Source: Lentibacillus persicus (GTDB taxonomy: Bacteria > Bacillota > Bacilli > Bacillales > Amphibacillaceae). Taken from it: a DNA stretch of 64,000 nt. The position numbers were made by a program, and so were the translations under genes. Below, piece by piece: positions 1 to 7,155 of the stretch (positions are counted from its first letter, which is position 1; every line of letters starts with the position of its first letter). The notes under the pieces are model-generated. The model saw only the letters and a list, made by a program, of their open reading frames with translations, made no database searches and was not told the origin of the DNA. The stretch covers positions 62,001 through 126,000 of the forward strand of contig NZ_FOMR01000006.1 of NCBI RefSeq assembly GCF_900112705.1, written 5' to 3'.

Positions 1-138
1 GAATGGATCAACATTTGTGACATCCGATACATGTTCAATGACAAACCGTTTTTCACGTAAAAAAGTCCATAGATGTTTTAAGCAAAGCAATACACAGAAC
101 CAAAAAGCAATGATAGATAAAATAATTAATGCATCCAT
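1..138 (-). CDS. tadC: Tad pilus assembly protein TadC, 5' end only
   Basis: Only the first 46 codons are in the window; the gene runs off the left edge. The start is set by an AAAGGTG Shine-Dalgarno sequence just upstream of the ATG at 138. The N-terminus is one hydrophobic segment (residues 3-20) followed by basic residues, as in the inner-membrane T2SS-F type platform proteins. It follows tadB by 3 nt, the place TadC occupies in Tad/Flp operons, where TadB and TadC together form the membrane platform for the CpaF ATPase. The visible part has no diagnostic domain, so the name rests on position and topology. Confidence 0.6.
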   Translation of the reverse strand, partial: MDALIILSIIAFWFCVLLCLKHLWTFLREKRFVIEHVSDVTNVDPF

Positions 139-141
139 AGG

Positions 142-1071
142 CTACACCTTTATATTTGTAATTTTTCGAATCAGAAAAAATGATAGGATAATGGCTGCCA
201 GAAAAATCACCAAAATAACCAATCCAAAGCCGGACCATAGTGGAGTGATGAACCCGTCAATCACATTGTTCATAACAAGAAGTAAGAATATCGGCAAAGC
301 AGGTACAATAAATGAAATGTACTTTTGTTCAGATGTCATCGTTTTGATAATCTGGTTGAGAACCTTTCTGTCTTCAAACGTATTGGCCATCGTATCCAAT
401 GTCAGCGCCAGATTCCCGCCGGTTTTTTTCTGAATCAGCAATGTCGCAATAAATAAGTTGAAATCACGGGATTTATTTCGTTGTTGAACGGCCCGGAAAG
501 CTGTTTCCAAATTAACGCCCAGTTTTAATTCGTTAGAAATTCGTTTAAACTCTTTTCCAGCAGGAGCAGAAACCTCACGGGCAACAATATCGATACCCTG
601 GTTAATCGTTAAACCGGACCTTGCCGCATTCCCAAGAATTCTGCACACATCACTCAATTGGTCATTAAAACGTAGTTCATAACTGTTTTTACGAAAATAG
701 AATAATAGATAATTGGATACAACCAACAATAGCAAAGGCAGAGCCACACTTAGCCCAAAAGGCATTCCAAACATGGAATAAAATAAAACGAACAACATCA
801 AAAAGCCAACGATTAATATTCCCAGAAATTCTGAAGGCAACAATTTTAAATTTGCATTATGTAATTTATTCCGTAATTTCTCTGAGGACTCGTTTTCATC
901 GAACCGGTCGCCCCATTTACTGATAAAACTTTTTCGCTCTTCTTCAGGAAACCACTGCTTTACTTTTTGTTTCCATTCTCTTTTCTGAGACCTGTAACCA
1001 AGGAAAAAATAGATACATAGGAGAAAAGACAACACACCGAAACTATAAAGAATAGACGCTGCCAGTTCCAT
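142..1071 (-). CDS. tadB: Tad pilus inner-membrane platform protein TadB
   Basis: This is a 310-residue type II secretion system F-domain protein. There is a membrane segment at residues 4-24, a basic cytoplasmic stretch, two closely spaced hydrophobic segments around 75-125, the cytoplasmic T2SSF domain (about 135-245, with DVCRILGNAARSGLTINQGI) and two C-terminal membrane segments. The start is the ATG at 1071 with an AAAGGAGGA ribosome site at 1081-1090, not the longer frame beginning at 1110. It overlaps the 3' end of cpaF by 29 nt, so the two are translationally coupled. Its role is to anchor pilin polymerisation in the membrane with TadC, driven by CpaF. Confidence 0.88.
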   Translation of the reverse strand: MELAASILYSFGVLSFLLCIYFFLGYRSQKREWKQKVKQWFPEEERKSFISKWGDRFDENESSEKLRNKLHNANLKLLPSEFLGILIVGFLMLFVLFYSMFGMPFGLSVALPLLLLVVSNYLLFYFRKNSYELRFNDQLSDVCRILGNAARSGLTINQGIDIVAREVSAPAGKEFKRISNELKLGVNLETAFRAVQQRNKSRDFNLFIATLLIQKKTGGNLALTLDTMANTFEDRKVLNQIIKTMTSEQKYISFIVPALPIFLLLVMNNVIDGFITPLWSGFGLVILVIFLAAIILSFFLIRKITNIKV

Positions 1072-2416
1072 AGCTGCTCTCCTCCTTTGGTGTAAACACT
1101 TCTTTATCAATATCGATGCCGAACACCTCTAAATGCGGAAGACATTTTGGAATGAGACCTGTGGGCGTATAATACCCTCGCACATTCCCTTCACCGTCAA
1201 CACCGGTACGCTGGAACCGGAAAATGTCTCTCACTTCTATATGATTGCCATCGATTTTTTCAACTTCTGATATGTTAGTAATTTTACGCGTTCCATCGGT
1301 TAGGCGCTGTATTTGCACAATATAGTCCAGTGCCCCGGCAATATAGTCGCGTATGACATGTGTCGGTAAATCCATTCCGGCCATCACGACCATCCCTTCG
1401 ACACGGTTGATAGCGTCAAACGGTGTATTAGCATGGACAGTGGTTAAGGAACCCTCATGACCGGTATTCATCGCCTGCAGCATATCAAAAGCTTCAGCTC
1501 CGCGGACTTCCCCGACTATAATACGATCGGGCCGCATACGCAGTGAGTTTTTTACTAAATTTCTGATCGTTACTTCACCGCTCCCTTCCACGTTAGGAGG
1601 GCGCGCTTCCATCCCAACGACATTCGGCCTGTCAAATTTCAGTTCAGCTGAATCCTCAATTGTAATAACCCGCTCCCCATTCGGAATCGACTTGCCCAAC
1701 GCATTCAATAAGGTCGTTTTACCACTGCCGGTACCGCCGGAAATAAGCAAGCTTAATTTCGTTTGAACCAGGGCCTGCATAAACCTGGACATTTCATTTG
1801 TGAATGTGTCGAGGTTCTGTAAATCATCCATTACGTATGGTGTTTTTCGAAACTTACGGATTGACAGGAGTGTTCCTCCAAGACTTATTGGCTCAATAAC
1901 AGCATTCACACGGCTTCCGTCGGGCAATCTCGCATCCACCATTGGTGAGCTTTCGTCAATTCTCCTCCCCAGCGGAGCAACGACTCTATCAACAATATGC
2001 CTGACATGTGCTTCATCTTTAAACGACACATTAACGCGTTCAAGCCGGCCATGTTTTTCTACATAAACCTCTCTTGGATTATTAACAAGTATCTCTGTGA
2101 TTGATTCATCTTTCAGCAAAGGTTCCAGCGGGCCAAAACCAACACTTTCATCAATCAGCATCGATAACATGCGTTCCTTATCTTGTCTCGGGATAACCAC
2201 TTTTTCTTCCGACATGAACTGGTTAATGACCCTTTCAATTTTCAAACGTTTATCAGCGTCACCAAGACTGGTTATTTGATCCAAATTAACTTCAGTCAAC
2301 AATCTGGATTTATAATGTTCCACCAGTTCATCCAAATAGCTAGAATTGGACACAACACCGGCATCTATAGAATCGTTATCAGACGCCGTTTTAGTATTTC
2401 TTTGAAAAAGAGACAC
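1043..2416 (-). CDS. cpaF: Tad pilus assembly ATPase CpaF/TadA
   Basis: This is a 457-residue secretion ATPase of the VirB11/GspE family that powers Flp pilus assembly from the cytoplasm. Walker A is GGTGSGKTT at residues 227-235. It is followed by TIEDSAEL (about 252), an Asp/His-rich block, the RMRPDRIIVGEVRGAEA Walker B region (about 293-309) and TGHEGSLTTVHAN (318-330), all typical of CpaF. Length matches the family. The start codon is GTG (2416) behind a weak GGTGGTGG site; no in-frame ATG lies upstream. It sits 19 nt after cpaE and overlaps tadB. Confidence 0.93.
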   Translation of the reverse strand: MSLFQRNTKTASDNDSIDAGVVSNSSYLDELVEHYKSRLLTEVNLDQITSLGDADKRLKIERVINQFMSEEKVVIPRQDKERMLSMLIDESVGFGPLEPLLKDESITEILVNNPREVYVEKHGRLERVNVSFKDEAHVRHIVDRVVAPLGRRIDESSPMVDARLPDGSRVNAVIEPISLGGTLLSIRKFRKTPYVMDDLQNLDTFTNEMSRFMQALVQTKLSLLISGGTGSGKTTLLNALGKSIPNGERVITIEDSAELKFDRPNVVGMEARPPNVEGSGEVTIRNLVKNSLRMRPDRIIVGEVRGAEAFDMLQAMNTGHEGSLTTVHANTPFDAINRVEGMVVMAGMDLPTHVIRDYIAGALDYIVQIQRLTDGTRKITNISEVEKIDGNHIEVRDIFRFQRTGVDGEGNVRGYYTPTGLIPKCLPHLEVFGIDIDKEVFTPKEESSYGTGSVYSL

Positions 2417-2435
2417 GATACCACCACCATTATGA

Positions 2436-3566
2436 TTATTTCAGCATTGAATGAACCCATTTATGGATGTCTTTTGATATCGGGGGCAGTTTCTTTTCCT
2501 GAGTTCTTTTTCTTAAAGGTTCCCCTTGATTTATGTATGCTTGAACATTCTTGACATCTTTCCTTATTTCTGATGCTACAGGGTACGTTGAAAAACGCTC
2601 CAAATCTTTTTTGGTCAGCTCGTTATCTTTTGCTTTAAAGTTAATAACAAATTCAAATCTATCTTGCGTGATAATACCTAAACGCTGAAACAGATTTTCG
2701 ACATTCTTCAAAACGCGGATTGCAACTGTATCGAGGTTCATTAAATAATAAATGCGGTTCGCTTCCTCCAAAACAGTCAATGTTCGTTCATCCATCCATA
2801 CCGGTAAATCAACGATAATAAAATCATAATGTCGTTTACTTGCTCTTAAAAGCTTTGCCACGAATTCTTCAGTGACTTTCTCAGATAACTCAGCATCTCT
2901 TGGGCTTACAAGCACATTTAGATCGGAGTGCTCTTCTTTTTCTGAGACATTTCGGATATGATGTTCACCGAGTTCATCTATAACTGGCAGCAAATCAATT
3001 ATGGAACGATTACTGTCAAGCCCCAAAAATGTTTCAGCGCCTCCATAATGTAAGTTCAAATCGATAAACAAAACTTTTGCCGTTGATTCCAGTTTCAACG
3101 TCTGAGCAAAGGTTATACTGATGAGCGATTTACCTGTGCCACCACTTCCACTGTAAAAAGCGAAAATCTGACCGCCGCCCCGTTTAAAGCTTGATTCGGG
3201 TTTTTCTTCATTTTTCAAACCAATTTCAGCGACCATGAGCTCCAAACGTTCCATAAAAATAAGTTCTTCACCCGGAAGCACATAAAAATCGGTTATGCCA
3301 AGCTGATTTAAGTTTCTGAGGAGGCTAAAGTTTTCTTCGTCACTCACACAAATAATGGTGGCATTCGGATGCTCAGTCAAAGCTGTTTGAGCATCCTCGA
3401 TAGCTGTGTCCTCATTATTCATAATCAAGACCAATTGTGCATCAGCTTTCTTTAATTCATTCACGGTTAGAAAGTGGAGTTGATACGGGTCATTTATTTG
3501 TTCCTGCAGCATTGCCGCCAATTCTTCATTTTTCCCTAGTACGTAAATATCGTTTATTTTGCTCAT
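2436..3566 (-). CDS. cpaE: Pilus localisation ATPase CpaE/TadZ (MinD/ParA-like)
   Basis: The 376-residue protein has an N-terminal receiver-like domain (about 1-115, with DIYVLGKN and a VLIMNNED strand) and a C-terminal MinD/ParA-type P-loop ATPase domain. The P-loop SGSGGTGKS is at about 139-147; the signature lysine of the deviant Walker A motif (KGGxGK) is replaced, as is common in TadZ/CpaE proteins. Further ATPase motifs are KVLFIDLNLHYGG (about 166) and DFIIVDLPVWMD (about 245). CpaE/TadZ proteins place the Tad machine in the cell. A GGAGGAG ribosome site precedes the ATG. It lies between cpaB and cpaF in one operon. Confidence 0.88.
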   Translation of the reverse strand: MSKINDIYVLGKNEELAAMLQEQINDPYQLHFLTVNELKKADAQLVLIMNNEDTAIEDAQTALTEHPNATIICVSDEENFSLLRNLNQLGITDFYVLPGEELIFMERLELMVAEIGLKNEEKPESSFKRGGGQIFAFYSGSGGTGKSLISITFAQTLKLESTAKVLFIDLNLHYGGAETFLGLDSNRSIIDLLPVIDELGEHHIRNVSEKEEHSDLNVLVSPRDAELSEKVTEEFVAKLLRASKRHYDFIIVDLPVWMDERTLTVLEEANRIYYLMNLDTVAIRVLKNVENLFQRLGIITQDRFEFVINFKAKDNELTKKDLERFSTYPVASEIRKDVKNVQAYINQGEPLRKRTQEKKLPPISKDIHKWVHSMLK

Positions 3567-3593
3567 ACGGCTCCTCCAACAACGTTCCCCATT

Positions 3594-4313
3594 TTAATTG
3601 TTATTTTCTCCGTTATCTTTCCCATCTTGCCTGCCAGACTGACCTTTTTCCGAACCTTGATCTGCTTGTTCGTCAGTTGAGTCATCACCGGCTTGCGCTT
3701 CTTCTGCTACATTTGCTTTTACCAGCCGAAGACTGTCAGCGTAATTCTGCATATGTATTAATTCTGAAACTTTTTCATAAGGGACTTCCAATTGTACACC
3801 TGAAAAAGCTTCATCATTGTTTTTGGCTACCCTTGCTACTTTCACATCCTCCATAAACACCTCTGTCACCGGTTCTTTGTCAAAGGAATGTGAGACAATA
3901 ATGTCGATTCGATCCAAGGCTGTGAGTTTTTGGTCAAAAACCACTTTTTCAGATTTCAGCACAGTCACCAGGCGATTATTTGCTTCTGTAACTGCAGACG
4001 CTTGTTTCAACATATTAGCGGTAATAATGTCGCCGCCCGCCAACGGTACTATCGAAACTTTATTCATCAAATCTTCAACATCGGTTATGTGCGCATCACG
4101 AAGATACTGTTTCGGAATTTCCTCCGTACTGATATCATCTGGCGTTATAATTTTCCTTGATGGAATTTCTCCGGCGGCTTTATAAACCGTAACCATCGTA
4201 CCTAAATCGCTGTTCAGCGCCTGAACCTTTTGCAGTATGAGTAGACCTGAAACTGCAGCCAGCAAAACAGCCAGTAAAAAAAATATAATCGCTCTCCGCT
4301 TCGATTCCAGCAT
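3594..4313 (-). CDS. cpaB: Tad pilus assembly protein CpaB (SAF domain)
   Basis: The 239-residue protein has one N-terminal membrane anchor (about 7-27) and an SAF domain (about 40-105: VYKAAGEIPSRKIITPDDI, then VSIVPLAGGDIITANML). A second beta-rich RcpC/CpaB part follows, and the last 35 residues are acidic, Gln/Gly-rich and low complexity. CpaB/RcpC belongs to the Tad apparatus outside the membrane. The ATG at 4313 behind AGAAAGAGGG is preferred to the longer frame from 4358 because the membrane anchor then starts at residue 7. It is the first gene after a clear promoter (4369-4398) and so heads the Tad operon. Confidence 0.85.
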   Translation of the reverse strand: MLESKRRAIIFFLLAVLLAAVSGLLILQKVQALNSDLGTMVTVYKAAGEIPSRKIITPDDISTEEIPKQYLRDAHITDVEDLMNKVSIVPLAGGDIITANMLKQASAVTEANNRLVTVLKSEKVVFDQKLTALDRIDIIVSHSFDKEPVTEVFMEDVKVARVAKNNDEAFSGVQLEVPYEKVSELIHMQNYADSLRLVKANVAEEAQAGDDSTDEQADQGSEKGQSGRQDGKDNGENNN

Positions 4314-4358
4314 GAAGGTTAACCCTCTTTCTATAACAATTAATACGAGTGACGACAA

Positions 4359-4672
4359 TCACTTAGAATTATCATCGCAAAAAACATAAATATGTCAATC
4401 GTATGACAAAATAACAGCTTTTAATACTGGGTCTTTGGTATTGATTTATAAGGTTTTAATAGTTGATATAACTACCATGATTCAATGAAACCAAGACATT
4501 TATTACTACTTAATTGCTAATTTATGGAACAAATTTCGCTAAATTAGTTCTTAAGTTTTATTTTTTGTAAAAATTACCAACCATTTTGAATTCAGAATAA
4601 CTTTTGGGAGGAATTGACAACATAATGTCAGGAATTTGAGAGAAATTAACGATAAGAAAGGATGATAAGTGG
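4359..4672. other. AT-rich intergenic region upstream of the Tad operon
   Basis: This 314-nt region separates cpaB from a rightward small gene. It holds the cpaB promoter (4369-4398) and, near its right end, the AAAGGATG ribosome site of the small gene. A TTGACA hexamer near 4615 has no acceptable -10 partner. I see no further gene. Confidence 0.5.
4369..4398 (-). promoter_or_regulatory. Promoter of the cpaB-cpaE-cpaF-tadBC operon
   Basis: On the minus strand TTGACA (4393-4398) is followed after 18 nt by TGATAA (4369-4374). This is a sigma-A-type promoter placed about 50 nt before the cpaB start. Confidence 0.6.
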
Positions 4673-4954
4673 ATGGCTAAAAAGCGAAAAAAACAATACA
4701 GTGATTTTTCGAACGTACGGAACCAGCAGAACCTGATCCCGGAAGAATTTCCGGAGGGACCTTTCGGATCTGATATAAACGATGGTGAACTGGAGGGCAG
4801 TAAGTCAACCCCTTGGAGAGAAGGTCAGAAGCGGGAGAGTGCCTTCGTGTTCCCAAATAAGGATCTGCATGATGATTTACCCAGACAAACACCGGGTGCT
4901 CACCCGATACATGATGAGCCAGGCGAAGAGCGCTGGGAAGAAAAAGAGCAGTAG
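4673..4954 (+). CDS. Conserved small hydrophilic cytosolic protein
   Basis: This 93-residue protein is highly charged and has no membrane segment or signal. It starts with a basic stretch (MAKKRKKQYSDFSNVRNQQN) and contains EEFPEGPFGS and STPWREGQ. The C-terminal half has DLPRQTPGAHPIHDE and ends acidic. I recognise the pattern as a short uncharacterised Bacillaceae 'cytosolic protein' family, but no function is known to me. An AAAGGATG ribosome site precedes the ATG. It stands alone between the Tad operon and yutD, and its stop codon lies inside a bidirectional hairpin. Confidence 0.75.
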   Translation: MAKKRKKQYSDFSNVRNQQNLIPEEFPEGPFGSDINDGELEGSKSTPWREGQKRESAFVFPNKDLHDDLPRQTPGAHPIHDEPGEERWEEKEQ

Positions 4955-4975
4955 TTCTCGAATGAACTGCTGCTC
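4941..4975 (-). terminator. Terminator of yutD, shared with the convergent small gene
   Basis: The arms GAGCAGTAGTTC (4946-4957) and GAACTGCTGCTC (4964-4975) pair over 12 bp with one G-U. On the minus strand the hairpin is followed by TTTTTCTT, so it terminates yutD; the plus direction has no U-run. Confidence 0.75.
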
Positions 4976-4977
4976 GC

Positions 4978-5253
4978 TTACTTATCGATTTTTTTCATGA
5001 TGAAATAGGCACAGCCAAAGTTGCAATACTCATACAGATAATCATCAAGTGTGCTTATTTTAGTGTCGAAACCGGCCTTTGGGTTTTGATCATCATAAAA
5101 GCCTTTCAAGCGCAACTGGTCATATCCCCAATCACCGACGACAAAATCGTATTTAGACAAAATATCAGAATAACGCTCCTTCAAGCGTTCTTCATCAAAG
5201 CCATCTTTTTCATTTTCAATGACTTCATATGTTTTCCCTTGTATTTCTATCAC
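4978..5253 (-). CDS. yutD: YutD family protein (DUF1027)
   Basis: The 91-residue protein matches YutD: LKERYSDILSKYDFVVGDWGYDQLRLKGFY, then AGFDTKISTLDDYLYEYCNFGCAYF. The family is widespread in Firmicutes and its biochemical role is not established. The GTG at 5253 is chosen because GAGGTGAT lies 6 nt upstream of it; the GTG at 5262 is itself part of that ribosome site and the ATG at 5259 is too close. Next to a YhcN-type lipoprotein gene and lytH, it keeps the B. subtilis yut gene order. Confidence 0.87.
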   Translation of the reverse strand: MIEIQGKTYEVIENEKDGFDEERLKERYSDILSKYDFVVGDWGYDQLRLKGFYDDQNPKAGFDTKISTLDDYLYEYCNFGCAYFIMKKIDK

Positions 5254-5330
5254 AAACATCACCTCATCTGTGTGCTCTCATTTTATCATATTCAAGCTGT
5301 TATCAACCAATATTTCAAGTAAAATCGGAC

Positions 5331-5359
5331 GTATGAATTTTGGGGGATATAACAAACTA
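5331..5359 (+). promoter_or_regulatory. Possible forespore (sigma-G type) promoter of the YhcN-like gene
   Basis: GTATG (5331-5335) and CAAACTA (5353-5359), 17 nt apart, resemble the sigma-G/sigma-F pattern GHATR-N17/18-CATWHTA with one mismatch. The downstream gene belongs to a spore lipoprotein family, which fits. This is inference from a short motif. Confidence 0.4.
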
Positions 5360-5393
5360 AGACCGAAAGAATTTTGTCGTTAGGAGGAAACTC

Positions 5394-5975
5394 ATGAGCA
5401 AACAATTAATTTTGACATTGCCATTGCTTATAATTATCGGACTTTCAGGCTGTGGCGGTACAGATAACGCAGCAGATGATGAACGCCGGCAGTCTGAAGA
5501 ACGCAATCAGATAGTAGATGAGCTCAATCCTGAACAGGAAACAACACCATCCAATCCATCAGGTAATAATAAGCTTGGCTACGTGCGTTACACAAAAGAA
5601 CAAGTTGAGAACGATAATGAAGCCGAGCACAATGTCACGATTGACCGAACGAAACTGGCTAATATGATTACAAGGATTATTTTACGCAATGACGGTTTTA
5701 ATGAAGCAGCTACACTTGTAACTGATGACAAAGCGCTCATTGCATATGATATGGAAGAGTTAGATGCCGCAAAAGCTGCTGACATGGCTAAAAAAACCGC
5801 TGTTTCCATTCTTCCGGGATACTTTGAAATTTATGTTTCAGATAATGAGACGCTAATACATGATATTCAAAGCTTGCATAACTCGAACGTTCAGGATAAT
5901 GATTATGACAACACAATCAATCAAATTATTCAAGAAATGAAAAAGTCGCCACAGGGAATGGAAGATAAACCATGA
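5394..5975 (+). CDS. yutC: Spore lipoprotein of the YhcN/YlaJ family (YutC-like)
   Basis: The 193-residue precursor has a lipoprotein signal peptide ending in the lipobox LSGC (Cys about 20), then a charged linker. The YhcN/YlaJ domain spans about 60-185 (KLGYVRYTKEQ, TIDRTKLANMITRIIL, DKALIAYDMEELDAAKAADMAKK, LPGYFEIYVSD). Members of this family are spore-associated lipoproteins. An AGGAGG ribosome site is 6 nt before the ATG. It lies between yutD and lytH; in B. subtilis lipA sits between the equivalents, but no lipA is present here. A sigma-G-like promoter is upstream. Confidence 0.85.
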   Translation: MSKQLILTLPLLIIIGLSGCGGTDNAADDERRQSEERNQIVDELNPEQETTPSNPSGNNKLGYVRYTKEQVENDNEAEHNVTIDRTKLANMITRIILRNDGFNEAATLVTDDKALIAYDMEELDAAKAADMAKKTAVSILPGYFEIYVSDNETLIHDIQSLHNSNVQDNDYDNTINQIIQEMKKSPQGMEDKP

Positions 5976-6013
5976 TAAATCGAGTATTTGTTTTAGCATA
6001 GGAGGTGTATGCA

Positions 6014-6976
6014 TTGCTTAAGAAATTAACCTCCCTGTCAGCCTCGGTGCTACTTACATTTCTTTTAATTAATCCTGTTCAGGCAGAAAATGATGAACAA
6101 GAGTTACACAAGAAACGTATGGCGTTATACAAAAAAACTGAAACCGTAACACAAATACCCTGGTATTATATAGCAGCGATTGATCAATACGAACGTAACA
6201 GCTCTGAGGAGGACAAAGACGATCAACTCGTCTCCATATCAATTCAGGATGAAATTTGGTATGGAATTGGAAATAGCTCAATGATTAAAGACGAGAGCAT
6301 TATTGAATTTTTTCAGGGAAAAGGAAAAGACGGGAATGGCGATAATAAAGCCGATCCTGAAAATCCTGAAGATGTCCTTTATACAATGGCAAATATATTG
6401 TTGGAATATGGTCCCGCCCGTGATCAAATAAAAATCGCGCTCTGGAACTTCTATAAGCGTGACTTATCCGTTCAAACGATTATGAACACAGCAAAGGTAT
6501 TTAAAAAGTTTGACAAAATAGAGCTCACAGATCGTGCATTCCCCCTGGACACTGCTTACAACTATACCATCAACAGTAATTGGGGGGACCGGCGAGGATT
6601 CGGAGGGCTTCGAATACATGAGGGATCGGACATCTTTGCTGATTACGGCACACCCGTTAAGTCAGCAACATATGGTGTTATCGAAATGAAAGGCTGGAAT
6701 TTATATGGTGGATGGCGTCTGGGGATCCGTGATATTAATAATGTTTATCATTACTACGCCCATATGAGCGGCTATAACGATGACATTAAAGTTGGCCAGG
6801 TGGTAAAGCCGGGTGATTCACTTGGAAAGGTTGGTTCCACTGGGTATGGGCCACCCGGGACGTCAGGAAAATTCCCACCACACCTTCACTACGGGTTGTA
6901 TCAGGATGACGGATACAGTGAATGGTCATTTGATCCATATCCACATCTGAGAAGATGGGAAAAAATGTCAGATTGA
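6014..6976 (+). CDS. lytH: L-Ala-D-Glu endopeptidase LytH, spore cortex maturation
   Basis: This 320-residue secreted M23 metallopeptidase resembles B. subtilis LytH (YunA), which cuts spore peptidoglycan side chains to single L-Ala residues. A signal peptide ends near VQA (about 25). The catalytic domain (about 190-310) shows the zinc and active-site elements RIHEGSDI, HYYAHM and PPHLHYGLY. The start is inferred as TTG at 6014, seven nt after GGAGGTG; a GTG at 6005 lies inside that ribosome site. Length equals the family norm. It is 38 nt after the YutC-like gene, so co-transcription is likely. Confidence 0.87.
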   Translation: MLKKLTSLSASVLLTFLLINPVQAENDEQELHKKRMALYKKTETVTQIPWYYIAAIDQYERNSSEEDKDDQLVSISIQDEIWYGIGNSSMIKDESIIEFFQGKGKDGNGDNKADPENPEDVLYTMANILLEYGPARDQIKIALWNFYKRDLSVQTIMNTAKVFKKFDKIELTDRAFPLDTAYNYTINSNWGDRRGFGGLRIHEGSDIFADYGTPVKSATYGVIEMKGWNLYGGWRLGIRDINNVYHYYAHMSGYNDDIKVGQVVKPGDSLGKVGSTGYGPPGTSGKFPPHLHYGLYQDDGYSEWSFDPYPHLRRWEKMSD

Positions 6977-7004
6977 ATCATGTATAGACACTTGTCAAAC
7001 AATC

Positions 7005-7032
7005 AAAAGCCCCTGCCGCTCCAGGCAGAGGC
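7005..7032 (-). terminator. Terminator of the metP-metS operon
   Basis: On the minus strand GCCTCTGCC pairs with GGCAGGGGC around a 6-nt loop and is followed by TTTTGATT. One pair is G-U. It ends transcription just after metS. Confidence 0.8.
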
Positions 7033-7047
7033 TATTTGACTCAAGGT

Positions 7048-7155
7048 TTATTTCCGTGCAGCACCTTTTTTCACTGCATTTGTTATACTTGCTGCCAATC
7101 CACCCCAAATAATCAGCATGGAGATAATCATAAATGCAATTGCTCCACCAGTCAT
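7048..7155 (-). CDS. metS: MetS-type small subunit of the NSS transporter
   Basis: This 35-residue gene was read directly from the sequence. It begins ATG ACT GGT GGA GCA and encodes one membrane segment (about residues 5-25, with MIISMLIIWGGLAASI) and a basic tail VKKGAARK. The ATG directly follows the TAA of the large subunit gene (TAAATG), with GGGGAGGCG as ribosome site. In Corynebacterium MetP needs the small MetS protein for methionine/alanine uptake; the same pair is common in Firmicutes. Size, topology and position all fit. Confidence 0.85.
   Translation of the reverse strand: MTGGAIAFMIISMLIIWGGLAASITNAVKKGAARK

Noticed and set aside
4615-4650. TTGACA near 4615 as a promoter for the 93-residue gene
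   Set aside because: No -10 hexamer with acceptable match lies 16-18 nt downstream.
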